Below are positions 1 through 5,874 of a stretch of DNA of 7,843 nucleotides, one piece after another (within the stretch, counting starts at the first letter, position 1; every line of letters begins with the position of its first letter). The position numbers and the translations under genes are program-made. The stretch is from NCBI GenBank assembly GCA_002414145.1, contig DHYP01000022.1, positions 13,443 to 21,285 on the forward strand, read 5' to 3'. The stretch is from Methylophilaceae bacterium UBA5127 (GTDB lineage Bacteria; Pseudomonadota; Gammaproteobacteria; Burkholderiales; Methylophilaceae). Below the pieces are notes generated by a model. It was not told the DNA's origin. It was given only the letters and a program-made list of their open reading frames with translations, and did not search any database.

Positions 1-1194
1 AATCAGCCCATCACAACCTTCTTTTTGTACGCCAGGCAACCCTGATAAGAATTTATCGGTGACATCCTTGCCTAAGCCAACTTTACGAAAACTTGGTCCA
101 GGAATCTCAATAATTTCTGGCTCGGAGAACAAGGTTTTCATGTCGATGTCATAGCGACTCACTTTAAAACGCGCCATTTCAATATCATGAATTTTGCCTA
201 GATTATGATCTAAACGTTCAATCTCTAGCCAATTTGCATCTGGCGTTACCATGCGCCAAGAAGCCAAGTTATCAAGGGCTGTACCCCATAGCACCGCCTT
301 CTTGCCGCCAGCGTTCACCGCCACATTACCGCCGATGCAACAAGCATCTGCTGAAGTTGGGTCACAAGCAAATTCCAAACCTGCGTCGCTGGCAGCTTCC
401 ATCGCGCGACGTGTCACAACGCCCGCACCGCATTCGATAGTCGCCACCTGGCGCGCAACCCCAGGCAAGGTACGCATTTGCACACCTGTGTGCTGGTCTA
501 ATTTTTCCGTATTAATTACAGCAGATAGCGGCGTAAGTGGAACGGCTCCACCTGTATAGCCAGTACCACCACCGCGTGGAATCACCGTCAGCCCAAGCTC
601 TATACAGGCTTTTACCAGATATGCTATCTCCGCTTCAGTGTCAGGATTCAACACTACAAAAGGATATTCTACACGCCAGTCCGTTGCGTCCGTCACATGT
701 GACACGCGCGCTAAGCCATCAAACTGAATATTATCTTTGCGCGTAAACTTACTTAGCTTTTGTAGCGCTTGTTTGCGCAAATCGTAAGTGCTACGGAAGT
801 CATCCGCAAACTTTTCAACCGCAACTTTAGCCGCACTCACTAATTTTTGCACTTTATCATTACCAGCACTGCGCTCATCAATGGCGGCGATGCGATGATA
901 CAACGCGTCTATCAAGGCTTTACGTCGTTTGGGATTATCCAGCAAATCATCTTGTAAATAAGGGTTACGGCTGACCACCCACAAATCACCCAGCACCTCA
1001 AACAGCATACGCGCACTGCGACCCGTTTTACGTTCGCCTCGCAATTCATTTAAAACACCCCAAACTTCTTCGCCTAGAAACCGAATGACAATTTCACGGT
1101 CAGAAAATGAGGTATAGTTGTAAGGGATTTCGCGCAGACGCGCTGAAGGCATTGCGTCCGTATGCAGTAAATCAGCTGGAATGGGTGCGTTCAT
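1..1194 (-). CDS. DUF3683-type FAD-binding oxidoreductase, N-terminal 398 residues (cut by window edge)
   Basis: This is the start of a large flavoprotein of the glycolate oxidase/D-lactate dehydrogenase superfamily (FAD_binding_4, PCMH fold). The reading frame is open from the ATG at 1194-1192 to the window edge, 398 codons. Residues 1-150 match the DUF3683 N-terminal region as I remember it ([18 protein letters not shown] near 21-38, then [15 protein letters not shown]). Two FAD-contact stretches follow: [13 protein letters not shown] at 206-218 and [19 protein letters not shown] at 279-297. In known members (about 1,200-1,300 residues) a FAD-oxidase C-terminal domain and 4Fe-4S/CCG domains come next; these lie outside the window. 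The likely role is oxidation of a 2-hydroxy acid feeding electrons to the respiratory chain, but the substrate is unknown. No Shine-Dalgarno is evident before this ATG. The start is chosen because the [10 protein letters not shown] beginning resembles relatives; the Met at residue 15 is an alternative. Confidence 0.88.
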   Translation of the reverse strand, partial: MNAPIPADLLHTDAMPSARLREIPYNYTSFSDREIVIRFLGEEVWGVLNELRGERKTGRSARMLFEVLGDLWVVSRNPYLQDDLLDNPKRRKALIDALYHRIAAIDERSAGNDKVQKLVSAAKVAVEKFADDFRSTYDLRKQALQKLSKFTRKDNIQFDGLARVSHVTDATDWRVEYPFVVLNPDTEAEIAYLVKACIELGLTVIPRGGGTGYTGGAVPLTPLSAVINTEKLDQHTGVQMRTLPGVARQVATIECGAGVVTRRAMEAASDAGLEFACDPTSADACCIGGNVAVNAGGKKAVLWGTALDNLASWRMVTPDANWLEIERLDHNLGKIHDIEMARFKVSRYDIDMKTLFSEPEIIEIPGPSFRKVGLGKDVTDKFLSGLPGVQKEGCDGLI

Positions 1195-1220
1195 TAATAG
1201 CGTATCATAAACAAAAATAG

Positions 1221-1229
1221 ATTATAACA
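1221..1229 (-). promoter_or_regulatory. Extended -10 promoter for the FAD oxidoreductase gene
   Basis: Read on the minus strand, 1229 to 1221 is TGTTATAAT, a perfect TATAAT (1226-1221) with the TG extension. No good -35 hexamer is seen 16-18 nt upstream, which is tolerated by extended -10 promoters. The predicted transcript start near 1214 would give a leader of about 20 nt before the ATG at 1194. Confidence 0.5.
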
Positions 1230-1296
1230 TGGTGCTCATCACACAAAAACTACAAACATGATAGGGCTATTGCTCAACTTTATCCTTAAATAACGT

Positions 1297-1302
1297 TACA
1301 AT
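1297..1302 (+). promoter_or_regulatory. Possible -10 box of the tlpA-hemJ unit
   Basis: TACAAT (one mismatch from TATAAT) ends 6 nt before the ATG at 1309, so transcription would begin at or next to the start codon. There is no good -35 at standard spacing; TTGCTC at 1270-1275 is 21 nt away, too far. The call is weak and rests on the hexamer and on lack of another candidate in the short gap. Confidence 0.3.
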
Positions 1303-1308
1303 GATAGG

Positions 1309-1803
1309 ATGATGATTTTAAAAAAAATACTAATTCCACTGGTGGTTGCTGGACTAATTGCACTACTCTTTTTTAGCTTGGCGCAAAAACCTAAAGCACC
1401 AGAGGTCACCTTTACCACCATAGAGGGCAAAAAAATCAGCATGGAGTCTCTCAAAGGCAAGGTTTTTTTAGTCAACTTCTGGGCTACAGACTGCCCAGGC
1501 TGCATCAAAGAAATCCCCAATCTAGTAGAAACCTACAAGGCATACCAAAACAGGGGGTTTGAAATCATAGCAGTAGCGATGCCTTACGACCCGCCTGCCC
1601 AAGTACTTAATTACGCCAAACTAAAGACTTTGCCTTTTCCGGTAATGCATGATGGCTTCAGTGAAATCACACAAGCTTTTGGCGGCATTAATTTAACACC
1701 CACCACCTATATTTTCGACAAACAGGGCTACCGCATACAAAGAACTATCGGCGAAATTGATTTTAACAACCTAAAACAGTTGTTGAACAAGGAACTAAAT
1801 TAA
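1309..1803 (+). CDS. TlpA-family membrane-anchored thiol-disulfide oxidoreductase
   Basis: A 164-residue thioredoxin-fold protein of the TlpA/ResA type, which in the family reduces or exchanges disulfides on the periplasmic side, often during cytochrome c or cytochrome oxidase assembly. Residues 4-24 form a hydrophobic N-terminal segment after Lys5-Lys6, read as a signal anchor. The catalytic motif is Cys62-Pro-Gly-Cys65 in the context FWATDCPGC, and the cis-proline region is LTPTT with Pro131. The length is normal for the family. The start is ATG 1309 or the adjacent ATG 1312; an in-frame stop at 1291 rules out a longer form. AGG directly abuts the start, so no normally spaced ribosome site exists. 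The stop overlaps the hemJ start by one base (TAATG), indicating an operon. The partner protein is unknown. Confidence 0.88.
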   Translation: MMILKKILIPLVVAGLIALLFFSLAQKPKAPEVTFTTIEGKKISMESLKGKVFLVNFWATDCPGCIKEIPNLVETYKAYQNRGFEIIAVAMPYDPPAQVLNYAKLKTLPFPVMHDGFSEITQAFGGINLTPTTYIFDKQGYRIQRTIGEIDFNNLKQLLNKELN

Positions 1804-2213
1804 TGCTTTGGATAAAGGCATTGCATATTGTTTTTGTTACCAGCTGGTTTGCTGGATTATTTTACCTGCCACGATTGTTTGTAAATCACGCAATGGTAAG
1901 CGACCGCGCCACATTGGATAGGCTAGAGCTAATGGAACAGAAGCTCTACCGATTCATGTTTCCACTAGCGCTGCTAGCACTTGTATTTGGCGTATGGCTG
2001 TGGTTAGGCTACGGCATCACGGGTGGATGGTTACACGCCAAGCTTTTTTTGGTACTTGGTTTGATTGCTTACCACCTGTATTGCGGAAAACTCATGCAAG
2101 AGTTAAAAGCTGGAACAAATAAACGCAGTCACATTTGGTTCCGTTGGTTTAATGAGCTGCCCGTATTGGCATTAATCGCTGTGGTTATTTTAGTAGTCGT
2201 CAAACCATTTTAG
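1803..2213 (+). CDS. hemJ: HemJ, protoporphyrinogen IX oxidase (CopD/UPF0093-like membrane protein)
   Basis: A 136-residue integral membrane protein. HemJ is the oxygen-independent-type enzyme that oxidises protoporphyrinogen IX to protoporphyrin IX, the next-to-last step of haem synthesis, in many proteobacteria and cyanobacteria that lack HemG and HemY. Visible family features are the N-terminal WIKALHIVFVTSWFAG helix with His8, YLPR at 21-24, GWLHAKL around 75-81, and the C-terminal RWFNELP at 114-120. About four membrane helices are apparent (roughly 4-22, 51-70, 78-95 and 119-134). The length fits the family (about 140). AAGGAA at 1789-1794, inside the end of tlpA, is a well-spaced ribosome site 8 nt before the ATG. 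The one-base overlap with tlpA implies translational coupling. Confusion with CopD domains is possible, but the RWFNELP ending favours HemJ. Confidence 0.87.
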   Translation: MLWIKALHIVFVTSWFAGLFYLPRLFVNHAMVSDRATLDRLELMEQKLYRFMFPLALLALVFGVWLWLGYGITGGWLHAKLFLVLGLIAYHLYCGKLMQELKAGTNKRSHIWFRWFNELPVLALIAVVILVVVKPF

Positions 2214-2223
2214 GATATTTTGC

Positions 2224-2988
2224 ATGGACATATTTAACTCAGAATGGTTGGTGCACATGCTTGAAAAATCAGCACGTACACCACAAGCACGTCTGCTGAG
2301 TCTATTTGATATTTTAGATGACTGGCTGAATGCGCCTAAAATTGACGCCAAAATAAACTTCGAAAATACCCAGCACAGTCAGGTTTTACAGAACTATCTA
2401 TCGCTAGAGGCTGCAAAAGCGGGGGCAGCGATGCCCGAAATGTTGGCAAGCCAACTTTATTTTATGGCGATTGCCGCAGCAAATGAAAAAGCACAAGGGA
2501 ATCCTGCCTCGTTTAATCATGCAAAGTTAGCAGCCAAAGCGCTTATCTCTGCACAGACCAAACGAGAGTTTCACATTCCCAGAAAGATTGTTTACGCCTC
2601 TGCCAGCATTGTTGCTACCTCACTGCTGGCTGGTAGCATATTATTTTTTAACAACCTTGCTCCGACCCAACAATCAACTTTGGCAAATACCAACACGCAA
2701 TCGACTCCCAACATCTTGCCAACTGCGGCAAATCCTAACAATACGCTCAATATTGCTAGCCCAGAGCAAACAGCTGCATTATTTGCAAAAGTAGACCAAA
2801 TGCGCAAAGGCAACTGCCAACTGGTAGAAGCGCTTCAGTTGCCAGATCAGTACAAAAAAGTGTACTTTGAAAACGTGGTGCTTGGTCAAATATCCACCAA
2901 TCCAGAAGAGCAACGCTTAGCTAATCAGCTACTAGATATGGTGAGATGCAACTACACACCTATGCTAATGGCCAACTCAAAACAATAA
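2224..2988 (+). CDS. Unrecognised single-pass membrane protein with two periplasmic cysteines
   Basis: A 254-residue protein I do not recognise. Residues 1-115 look helical and cytoplasmic, rich in Ala and Leu. One membrane segment spans about 122-142, preceded by positive residues (KRE, RK at 113-121), which predicts N-in/C-out topology. Residues 147-180 are a low-complexity Asn/Thr/Gln/Pro linker, followed by a small domain at about 181-250. The only two cysteines, Cys198 and Cys242, both lie in this last part, so a periplasmic disulfide is plausible. AGGA at 2212-2215 overlaps the hemJ stop codon and sits 8 nt before the ATG, so the gene is the third of the tlpA-hemJ unit. The layout superficially resembles an anti-sigma factor, but no zinc-binding His/Cys motif or adjacent sigma factor is present. 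Its function is unknown. Confidence 0.8.
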   Translation: MDIFNSEWLVHMLEKSARTPQARLLSLFDILDDWLNAPKIDAKINFENTQHSQVLQNYLSLEAAKAGAAMPEMLASQLYFMAIAAANEKAQGNPASFNHAKLAAKALISAQTKREFHIPRKIVYASASIVATSLLAGSILFFNNLAPTQQSTLANTNTQSTPNILPTAANPNNTLNIASPEQTAALFAKVDQMRKGNCQLVEALQLPDQYKKVYFENVVLGQISTNPEEQRLANQLLDMVRCNYTPMLMANSKQ

Positions 2989-2989
2989 C

Positions 2990-3014
2990 GGCTGACAGCT
3001 CAAAGCAATCAGCC
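2990..3014. terminator. Hairpin between convergent genes, possible bidirectional terminator
   Basis: GGCTGA (2990-2995) pairs perfectly with TCAGCC (3009-3014), and inside it GCT (2998-3000) pairs with AGC (3004-3006) across a symmetrical 2x2 internal loop. It begins 2 nt after the stop codon of the unknown membrane protein and faces the opposing SRPBCC gene end at 3050. No clean T-run follows on the plus strand. On the minus strand GTTATTGTTTT follows, which is T-rich but broken. The hairpin is clear; its role as a terminator is inferred. Confidence 0.42.
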
Positions 3015-3049
3015 ATCTACTTGACTAAAGTCTATCACTCCAAAACCAT

Positions 3050-3583
3050 TTACTCTTCTAAGATTTTTTTCAAATGATCCAACCCGCCACGATATACAGC
3101 GTGTGCGGTATTGATTGCCGCTTCATCATCTTGACCTTTAACAGGAGTAGCTGACAAATCTTTCCGCTTGAAATGACCCGTCCAAATGACTTCTGAACCA
3201 GATTGAGTCGGTTTAACTAGAATTTTAGAAGCGTAATCGCTAAAAGGTAATACACCTTCATTAATTACGTAAGCGTACGTCATGCCTGATGCACTATATG
3301 AAGTCAGGGTTTCTTTGATCGTACCCCCATCTTGCAATGTAAGTATGCGTACTGCACCCATTTTATTAGCTTCACCACTAATTTCTGTTTTAGCTACCGC
3401 AGGATGCCAAGCACCTAAATCACCAAAATTACTTAGTTTTTCCCAAACCTTGCTGGCGGGCGCATTAATACTCACCTTTTCCTCTACCTTCAAATCACCT
3501 GCTATGCCTTTACTTCCGCTAGTAGCGCATGCACCTAGCACCACCAAACCCAACACAACTGTTAAATTCGCTAAATTTCTCAT
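3050..3583 (-). CDS. SRPBCC-family (START/Bet v1 fold) lipoprotein
   Basis: A 177-residue precursor. Residues 1-18 are a lipoprotein signal ending in the lipobox LGAC, with Cys19 as the lipidated residue and Ala20 at +2, predicting outer-membrane retention. Residues 31-176 read as an SRPBCC/polyketide-cyclase-like domain: KVEEKVSINAPASKVWEKL, then the FGDLGAWHPAV segment (53-63) and a C-terminal amphipathic helix (AVYRGGLDHLKKILEE). This fold makes a hydrophobic ligand cavity; the ligand here is unknown. The periplasmic MxaD proteins of methylotrophs also have this fold, so a link to methanol oxidation is conceivable, but no methanol dehydrogenase gene is nearby. The strong ribosome site TAGGAGAG (AGGAG over 3594-3590) supports the start. 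It is divergent from a TetR repressor, with operator-like repeats in its promoter. Confidence 0.85.
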   Translation of the reverse strand: MRNLANLTVVLGLVVLGACATSGSKGIAGDLKVEEKVSINAPASKVWEKLSNFGDLGAWHPAVAKTEISGEANKMGAVRILTLQDGGTIKETLTSYSASGMTYAYVINEGVLPFSDYASKILVKPTQSGSEVIWTGHFKRKDLSATPVKGQDDEAAINTAHAVYRGGLDHLKKILEE

Positions 3584-3605
3584 TACTCTCTCCTAATATT
3601 TAGTT

Positions 3606-3639
3606 CTGTATATACTATACAGTTCTGTATACTTTATAG
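3606..3639. promoter_or_regulatory. Operator-like array of alternating CTGTATA/TATACAG half-sites
   Basis: The half-sites are CTGTATA (3606-3612), TATACAG (3616-3622), CTGTATA (3625-3631) and a degenerate TATAG (3635-3639). The first pair is an exact 7-bp inverted repeat with a 3-nt spacer. The middle pair is an exact inverted repeat with a 2-nt spacer. AGTTCTGTATA occurs twice with a 19-nt period, close to two helical turns. The array overlaps the -10 and start region of the SRPBCC gene. The neighbouring TetR protein is the natural candidate to bind it. Confidence 0.55.
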
Positions 3640-3659
3640 TTAGATTAAACAAGTGTCAA
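3631..3659 (-). promoter_or_regulatory. Promoter of the SRPBCC lipoprotein gene
   Basis: On the minus strand, 3659-3654 is a perfect TTGACA. Downstream lie two overlapping -10 candidates: TATAAA (3638-3633, spacing 15) and TAAAGT (3636-3631, spacing 17). Transcription would start near 3624-3626, within the half-site array described separately, so a bound repressor would block the promoter. Confidence 0.6.
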
Positions 3660-3712
3660 TGTTTTTTAATGATTAATTTTAGCCAGTTACGCATAAGTAA
3701 AACTTTTTAATA

Positions 3713-3726
3713 ATACCGGTAGGTAT
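3713..3726. promoter_or_regulatory. TACCGGTA palindrome, possible TetR autoregulatory operator
   Basis: ATACC (3713-3717) and GGTAT (3722-3726) form an inverted repeat, with an overlapping perfect 8-bp palindrome TACCGGTA at 3714-3721. ACCGGT-type palindromes are common among TetR-family operators. It lies 5 nt upstream of the weak -35 candidate of the tetR gene, where binding could block its promoter. Confidence 0.4.
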
Positions 3727-3731
3727 ATGGA

Positions 3732-3762
3732 TTTACAAAACCAAATAAACTCATGCTATACT
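3732..3762 (+). promoter_or_regulatory. Promoter of the TetR-family gene (extended -10)
   Basis: TGCTATACT at 3754-3762 is a TG-extended -10 with TATACT (3757-3762). TTTACA at 3732-3737 is a weak -35 at 19-nt spacing. The predicted transcript start is about 3769, one base before the ATG at 3770, so the message may be leaderless. Confidence 0.5.
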
Positions 3763-3769
3763 AGACGGT

Positions 3770-4327
3770 ATGAGTAGGCTAAAAGATAAAATCTTAGAAG
3801 TATCCACAGACCTCTTTCAAACGAGAGGCATTAACTCGACAGGTGTAGATACTATCGTCGCGGTTGCAGGCACCACCAAAATGACGCTCTATAAATACTT
3901 TCACACCAAAGAAGAGTTAATTTTAGAAGTACTAAAAAAGAGCCAGTCTGACTTTCAAACTTGGTTAGATAAAAAACTAGACAGCAGTAGCAAAAAACCT
4001 GCGGATAAAATTCAATTGTTGTTTGACTACATTGAGGAATGGGTGACTTCACCGAGCTTTTTAGGAATGGGATTTATTAAGGCCTCTGCCGAATTCCCAA
4101 ATGAAGAAAACCCTATTCACAAATTGTCTTCACAGCAATCACGCGAATTCAGACAATATATTGCTAAACTGGCTACTGAAGCTTCTATCAAAGATGCTGA
4201 CAGCCTAGCTTTACAACTTTCACTTCTGTTTGAGGGTGCCGTTCAAGCAGAACAAATGAAACGCGGCTCTGGCGCAATTAAATATGCAAAAAAAGCCGCA
4301 AAAGTATTGATTGACGGCGCTAACTAA
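3770..4327 (+). CDS. TetR/AcrR-family transcriptional repressor
   Basis: A 185-residue one-component regulator, normal for TetR proteins. The N-terminal DNA-binding domain covers about residues 4-55: KILEVSTDLFQTRGINSTGVDTI, then the helix-turn-helix with its recognition helix in GTTKMTLYKYFHTKEEL (34-50). The rest (about 60-180) is the helical ligand and dimerisation domain, whose ligand cannot be read from sequence. Family members are mostly repressors released by small molecules. The start fits the usual TetR N-terminus, yet no ribosome site precedes it and the predicted transcript start is almost at the ATG. The gene is divergent from the SRPBCC lipoprotein across 186 nt holding two palindromic regions, so control of that gene and of itself is the simplest inference. 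The next gene downstream has its own candidate promoter. Confidence 0.9.
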   Translation: MSRLKDKILEVSTDLFQTRGINSTGVDTIVAVAGTTKMTLYKYFHTKEELILEVLKKSQSDFQTWLDKKLDSSSKKPADKIQLLFDYIEEWVTSPSFLGMGFIKASAEFPNEENPIHKLSSQQSREFRQYIAKLATEASIKDADSLALQLSLLFEGAVQAEQMKRGSGAIKYAKKAAKVLIDGAN

Positions 4328-4349
4328 AGCATTAGCCTTAAGCAACTTC

Positions 4350-4379
4350 TTGCACTAACCCTACAAGCTACTAGATAAT
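4350..4379 (+). promoter_or_regulatory. Candidate promoter of the PfkB-family kinase gene
   Basis: TTGCAC (4350-4355) and GATAAT (4374-4379) are separated by 18 nt, each close to the sigma-70 consensus. Transcription from about 4386 would leave a leader of about 20 nt before the ATG at 4407, with no visible Shine-Dalgarno in it. Confidence 0.45.
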
Positions 4380-4406
4380 GTCGTATTAATATTCATTTGT
4401 ACGATT

Positions 4407-5360
4407 ATGCACATTTTAATTTGCGGCTCACTCGCTTACGACACCATTATGGTGTTCCAAGACCAATTCAAAAATCACATCCTACCCGATAAAATTCATC
4501 AACTAAGTGTGGCATTTTATGTGCCCGAGATGCGTCGTGAATTTGGCGGCACAGCAGGCAATATTGCTTACAATTTACAACTTCTGGATGGCAACCCGCT
4601 GATTATGGCAACAGTTGGGCAAGACTTTAACCCCTATCTAGACTGGTTAAATCAGCATCAATTAAAAACCACGCATATCAAAGAAATCAGCCACAGTTTT
4701 ACTGCGCAGGCTTTTATTACCACTGATACTGAGGACAATCAAATCACAGCCTTTCACCCTGGCGCCATGGTAGAGTCACACCAAAACAGCGTAAAAGATG
4801 CACCAGGCGTTAGCCTTGCCATTATTGCGCCTGATGGACGTGATGGTATGTTTCAGCACGCGCGTGAATGTTATGAAGCTGGCATTCCATTTATGTTTGA
4901 TCCAGGCCAAGGCTTACCTATGTTTAACGGGGAAGAGTTGCTACACTTTATCGACATGGCAGACTATCTAGCAGTCAACGACTATGAATCGCAAATCATC
5001 CAAGATAAGACGGGGCTCTCACTGAATCAGCTCGCAGAGAAAGTAAAAGCACTTGTCGTCACATTGGGTGGGAATGGCTCACATATCTATGCCGATGGTC
5101 AACGCTTTGAAATCCCATGTATACCCGCCGAAAAAATAATCGACCCAACGGGTTGCGGCGATGCTTATCGTGCAGGCCTACTGTATGGCATTGTAAGGGG
5201 ATGGGACTGGCCAACTTGCGGCAGACTCGCTTCTACAATGGGCGCAATTAAAATTGCGAGTCGGGGCGGCCAAAATCACTGCCCAACAAGAGCAGAAATT
5301 GAGAACGTCTATAGTAGTGCACTTGTCCAACAAGTGGTCGCTGAGGAAAAACTCAGCTAA
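4407..5360 (+). CDS. PfkB-family carbohydrate/nucleoside kinase, adenosine-kinase-like
   Basis: A 317-residue ribokinase-fold (PfkB) kinase, transferring the ATP gamma-phosphate to a sugar or nucleoside hydroxyl in the cytoplasm. PfkB signature 1 is seen in FGGTAGNIAYNL (46-57), the Mg-linked N-x-x-E motif in NDYE (191-194), and signature 2 with the anion hole and catalytic base in DPTGCGDAYRAG (246-257), base Asp252. The N-terminal run (GSLAYDTIMVF, then a lid stretch LPDKIHQLSVAFYVP, then FHPGAM at 116-121) resembles the actinobacterial adenosine kinase group (Mycobacterium Rv2202c type) more than ribokinase or fructokinase as I recall them. Adenosine is therefore the leading substrate guess, but related proteins are also annotated as sugar kinases. 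The start lacks a Shine-Dalgarno, but the beginning matches the family. The lipoprotein gene follows after 22 nt. Confidence 0.88.
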   Translation: MHILICGSLAYDTIMVFQDQFKNHILPDKIHQLSVAFYVPEMRREFGGTAGNIAYNLQLLDGNPLIMATVGQDFNPYLDWLNQHQLKTTHIKEISHSFTAQAFITTDTEDNQITAFHPGAMVESHQNSVKDAPGVSLAIIAPDGRDGMFQHARECYEAGIPFMFDPGQGLPMFNGEELLHFIDMADYLAVNDYESQIIQDKTGLSLNQLAEKVKALVVTLGGNGSHIYADGQRFEIPCIPAEKIIDPTGCGDAYRAGLLYGIVRGWDWPTCGRLASTMGAIKIASRGGQNHCPTRAEIENVYSSALVQQVVAEEKLS

Positions 5361-5371
5361 CTTCAACGCTC

Positions 5372-5376
5372 AGGAG
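5372..5376 (+). promoter_or_regulatory. Ribosome binding site that fixes the lipoprotein start
   Basis: AGGAG lies 6 nt before the ATG at 5383. It selects this start over the longer in-frame ATG at 5254, which lies inside the kinase gene and would bury the lipoprotein signal. Confidence 0.75.
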
Positions 5377-5382
5377 TCAAGC

Positions 5383-5835
5383 ATGAAATATTTTAATTTA
5401 TTATGGATACTATTAGTCACATTATTAGTTGCAGCCTGTGCAAGCTCAAACTCAGGCAGCGTATACAAACGCGAGGATGCCAGAAGAGTACAAACCGTCA
5501 GAACAGGGGTTGTTGAAAGTGTCCGTCAAGTTAAACTAGAAGGCACGAAGTCTCCTGTTGGTACAGTGGCGGGTGGCGTAGTAGGCGGTGTTGCTGGCGG
5601 ATCAATAGGCAGCGGTCGTGGCAGTGCAATAGGGGCTGTCATTGGTGCTGTTGCTGGTGGCTTAGCAGGATCTGCTGTTGAAGAGGTGGCCACACGCAAG
5701 GATGCACTAGAGATTACCGTCAAACTAGATGGCGGCGCTTTAATCGCTATCGTACAAGAAGCTGATGAAGCATTTAACATTGGTGATCAAGTCAGAATTA
5801 TTGAAAACGGCAGCACATCCAGAGTAAGCCACTAG
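5383..5835 (+). CDS. Glycine-zipper outer-membrane lipoprotein (SlyB/PcpC-like)
   Basis: A 150-residue precursor starting at ATG 5383. The same frame is open back to 5254, but a ribosome site and signal peptide favour 5383. Residues 1-18 are a lipoprotein signal with lipobox LVAAC, lipidated Cys19 and Ala20 at +2, predicting the outer membrane. Residues about 59-90 are a glycine zipper (GTVAGGVVGGVAGG, then GSAIGAVIGAVAGGLAG), the 2TM glycine-zipper pattern of SlyB-like and 17-kDa-antigen-like proteins. Residues 108-145 resemble the small beta-rich C-terminal domain (ITVKLDGGALIAIVQ, FNIGDQVRII). Such proteins are linked to outer-membrane integrity; no enzymatic role is expected. It may be co-transcribed with the kinase gene upstream, with no obvious functional link. 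Confidence 0.87.
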   Translation: MKYFNLLWILLVTLLVAACASSNSGSVYKREDARRVQTVRTGVVESVRQVKLEGTKSPVGTVAGGVVGGVAGGSIGSGRGSAIGAVIGAVAGGLAGSAVEEVATRKDALEITVKLDGGALIAIVQEADEAFNIGDQVRIIENGSTSRVSH

Positions 5836-5874
5836 ATTTCAGCTTCATTAAATAATCAATATAATGTAATATTA

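Noticed and set aside
234..746. Plus-strand open frames opposite the FAD oxidoreductase
   Set aside because: The minus-strand frame carries clear FAD-binding motifs across the whole stretch; the plus-strand frames have no recognisable features or ribosome sites.
2224..2988. Anti-sigma factor identity for the single-pass membrane protein
   Set aside because: The topology is similar, but no HX3CX2C-type zinc motif is present, the N-terminal part has no cysteine and there is no sigma factor gene nearby.
3282..3596. Plus-strand open frame opposite the SRPBCC lipoprotein gene
   Set aside because: It is antisense to a well-supported gene with signal peptide and strong ribosome site, and its product shows no domain features.
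3606..3622. LexA (SOS) box: CTGT ... ACAG
   Set aside because: The spacing between CTGT and ACAG is 9 nt, whereas LexA boxes of this type need 8. The adjoining half-sites continue the pattern, and no SOS gene is next to it, so a TetR-type operator fits better.
4319..4353. Small hairpins GCTAA/TTAGC and GCAA/TTGC after the TetR gene as a terminator
   Set aside because: Stems are 4-5 bp, with no T-run after either; both are too weak to support.
5341..5356. CTGAG-GAAAAA-CTCAG hairpin at the kinase 3' end as a terminator
   Set aside because: It is only 5 bp, lies inside the coding sequence and has no following T-run; the next gene starts 22 nt after the stop.
5254..5382. Longer N-terminus (43 extra residues) for the glycine-zipper lipoprotein
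   Set aside because: It lies mostly within the kinase coding region and would bury the lipoprotein signal. ATG 5383 has a good AGGAG and an immediate signal peptide and lipobox.
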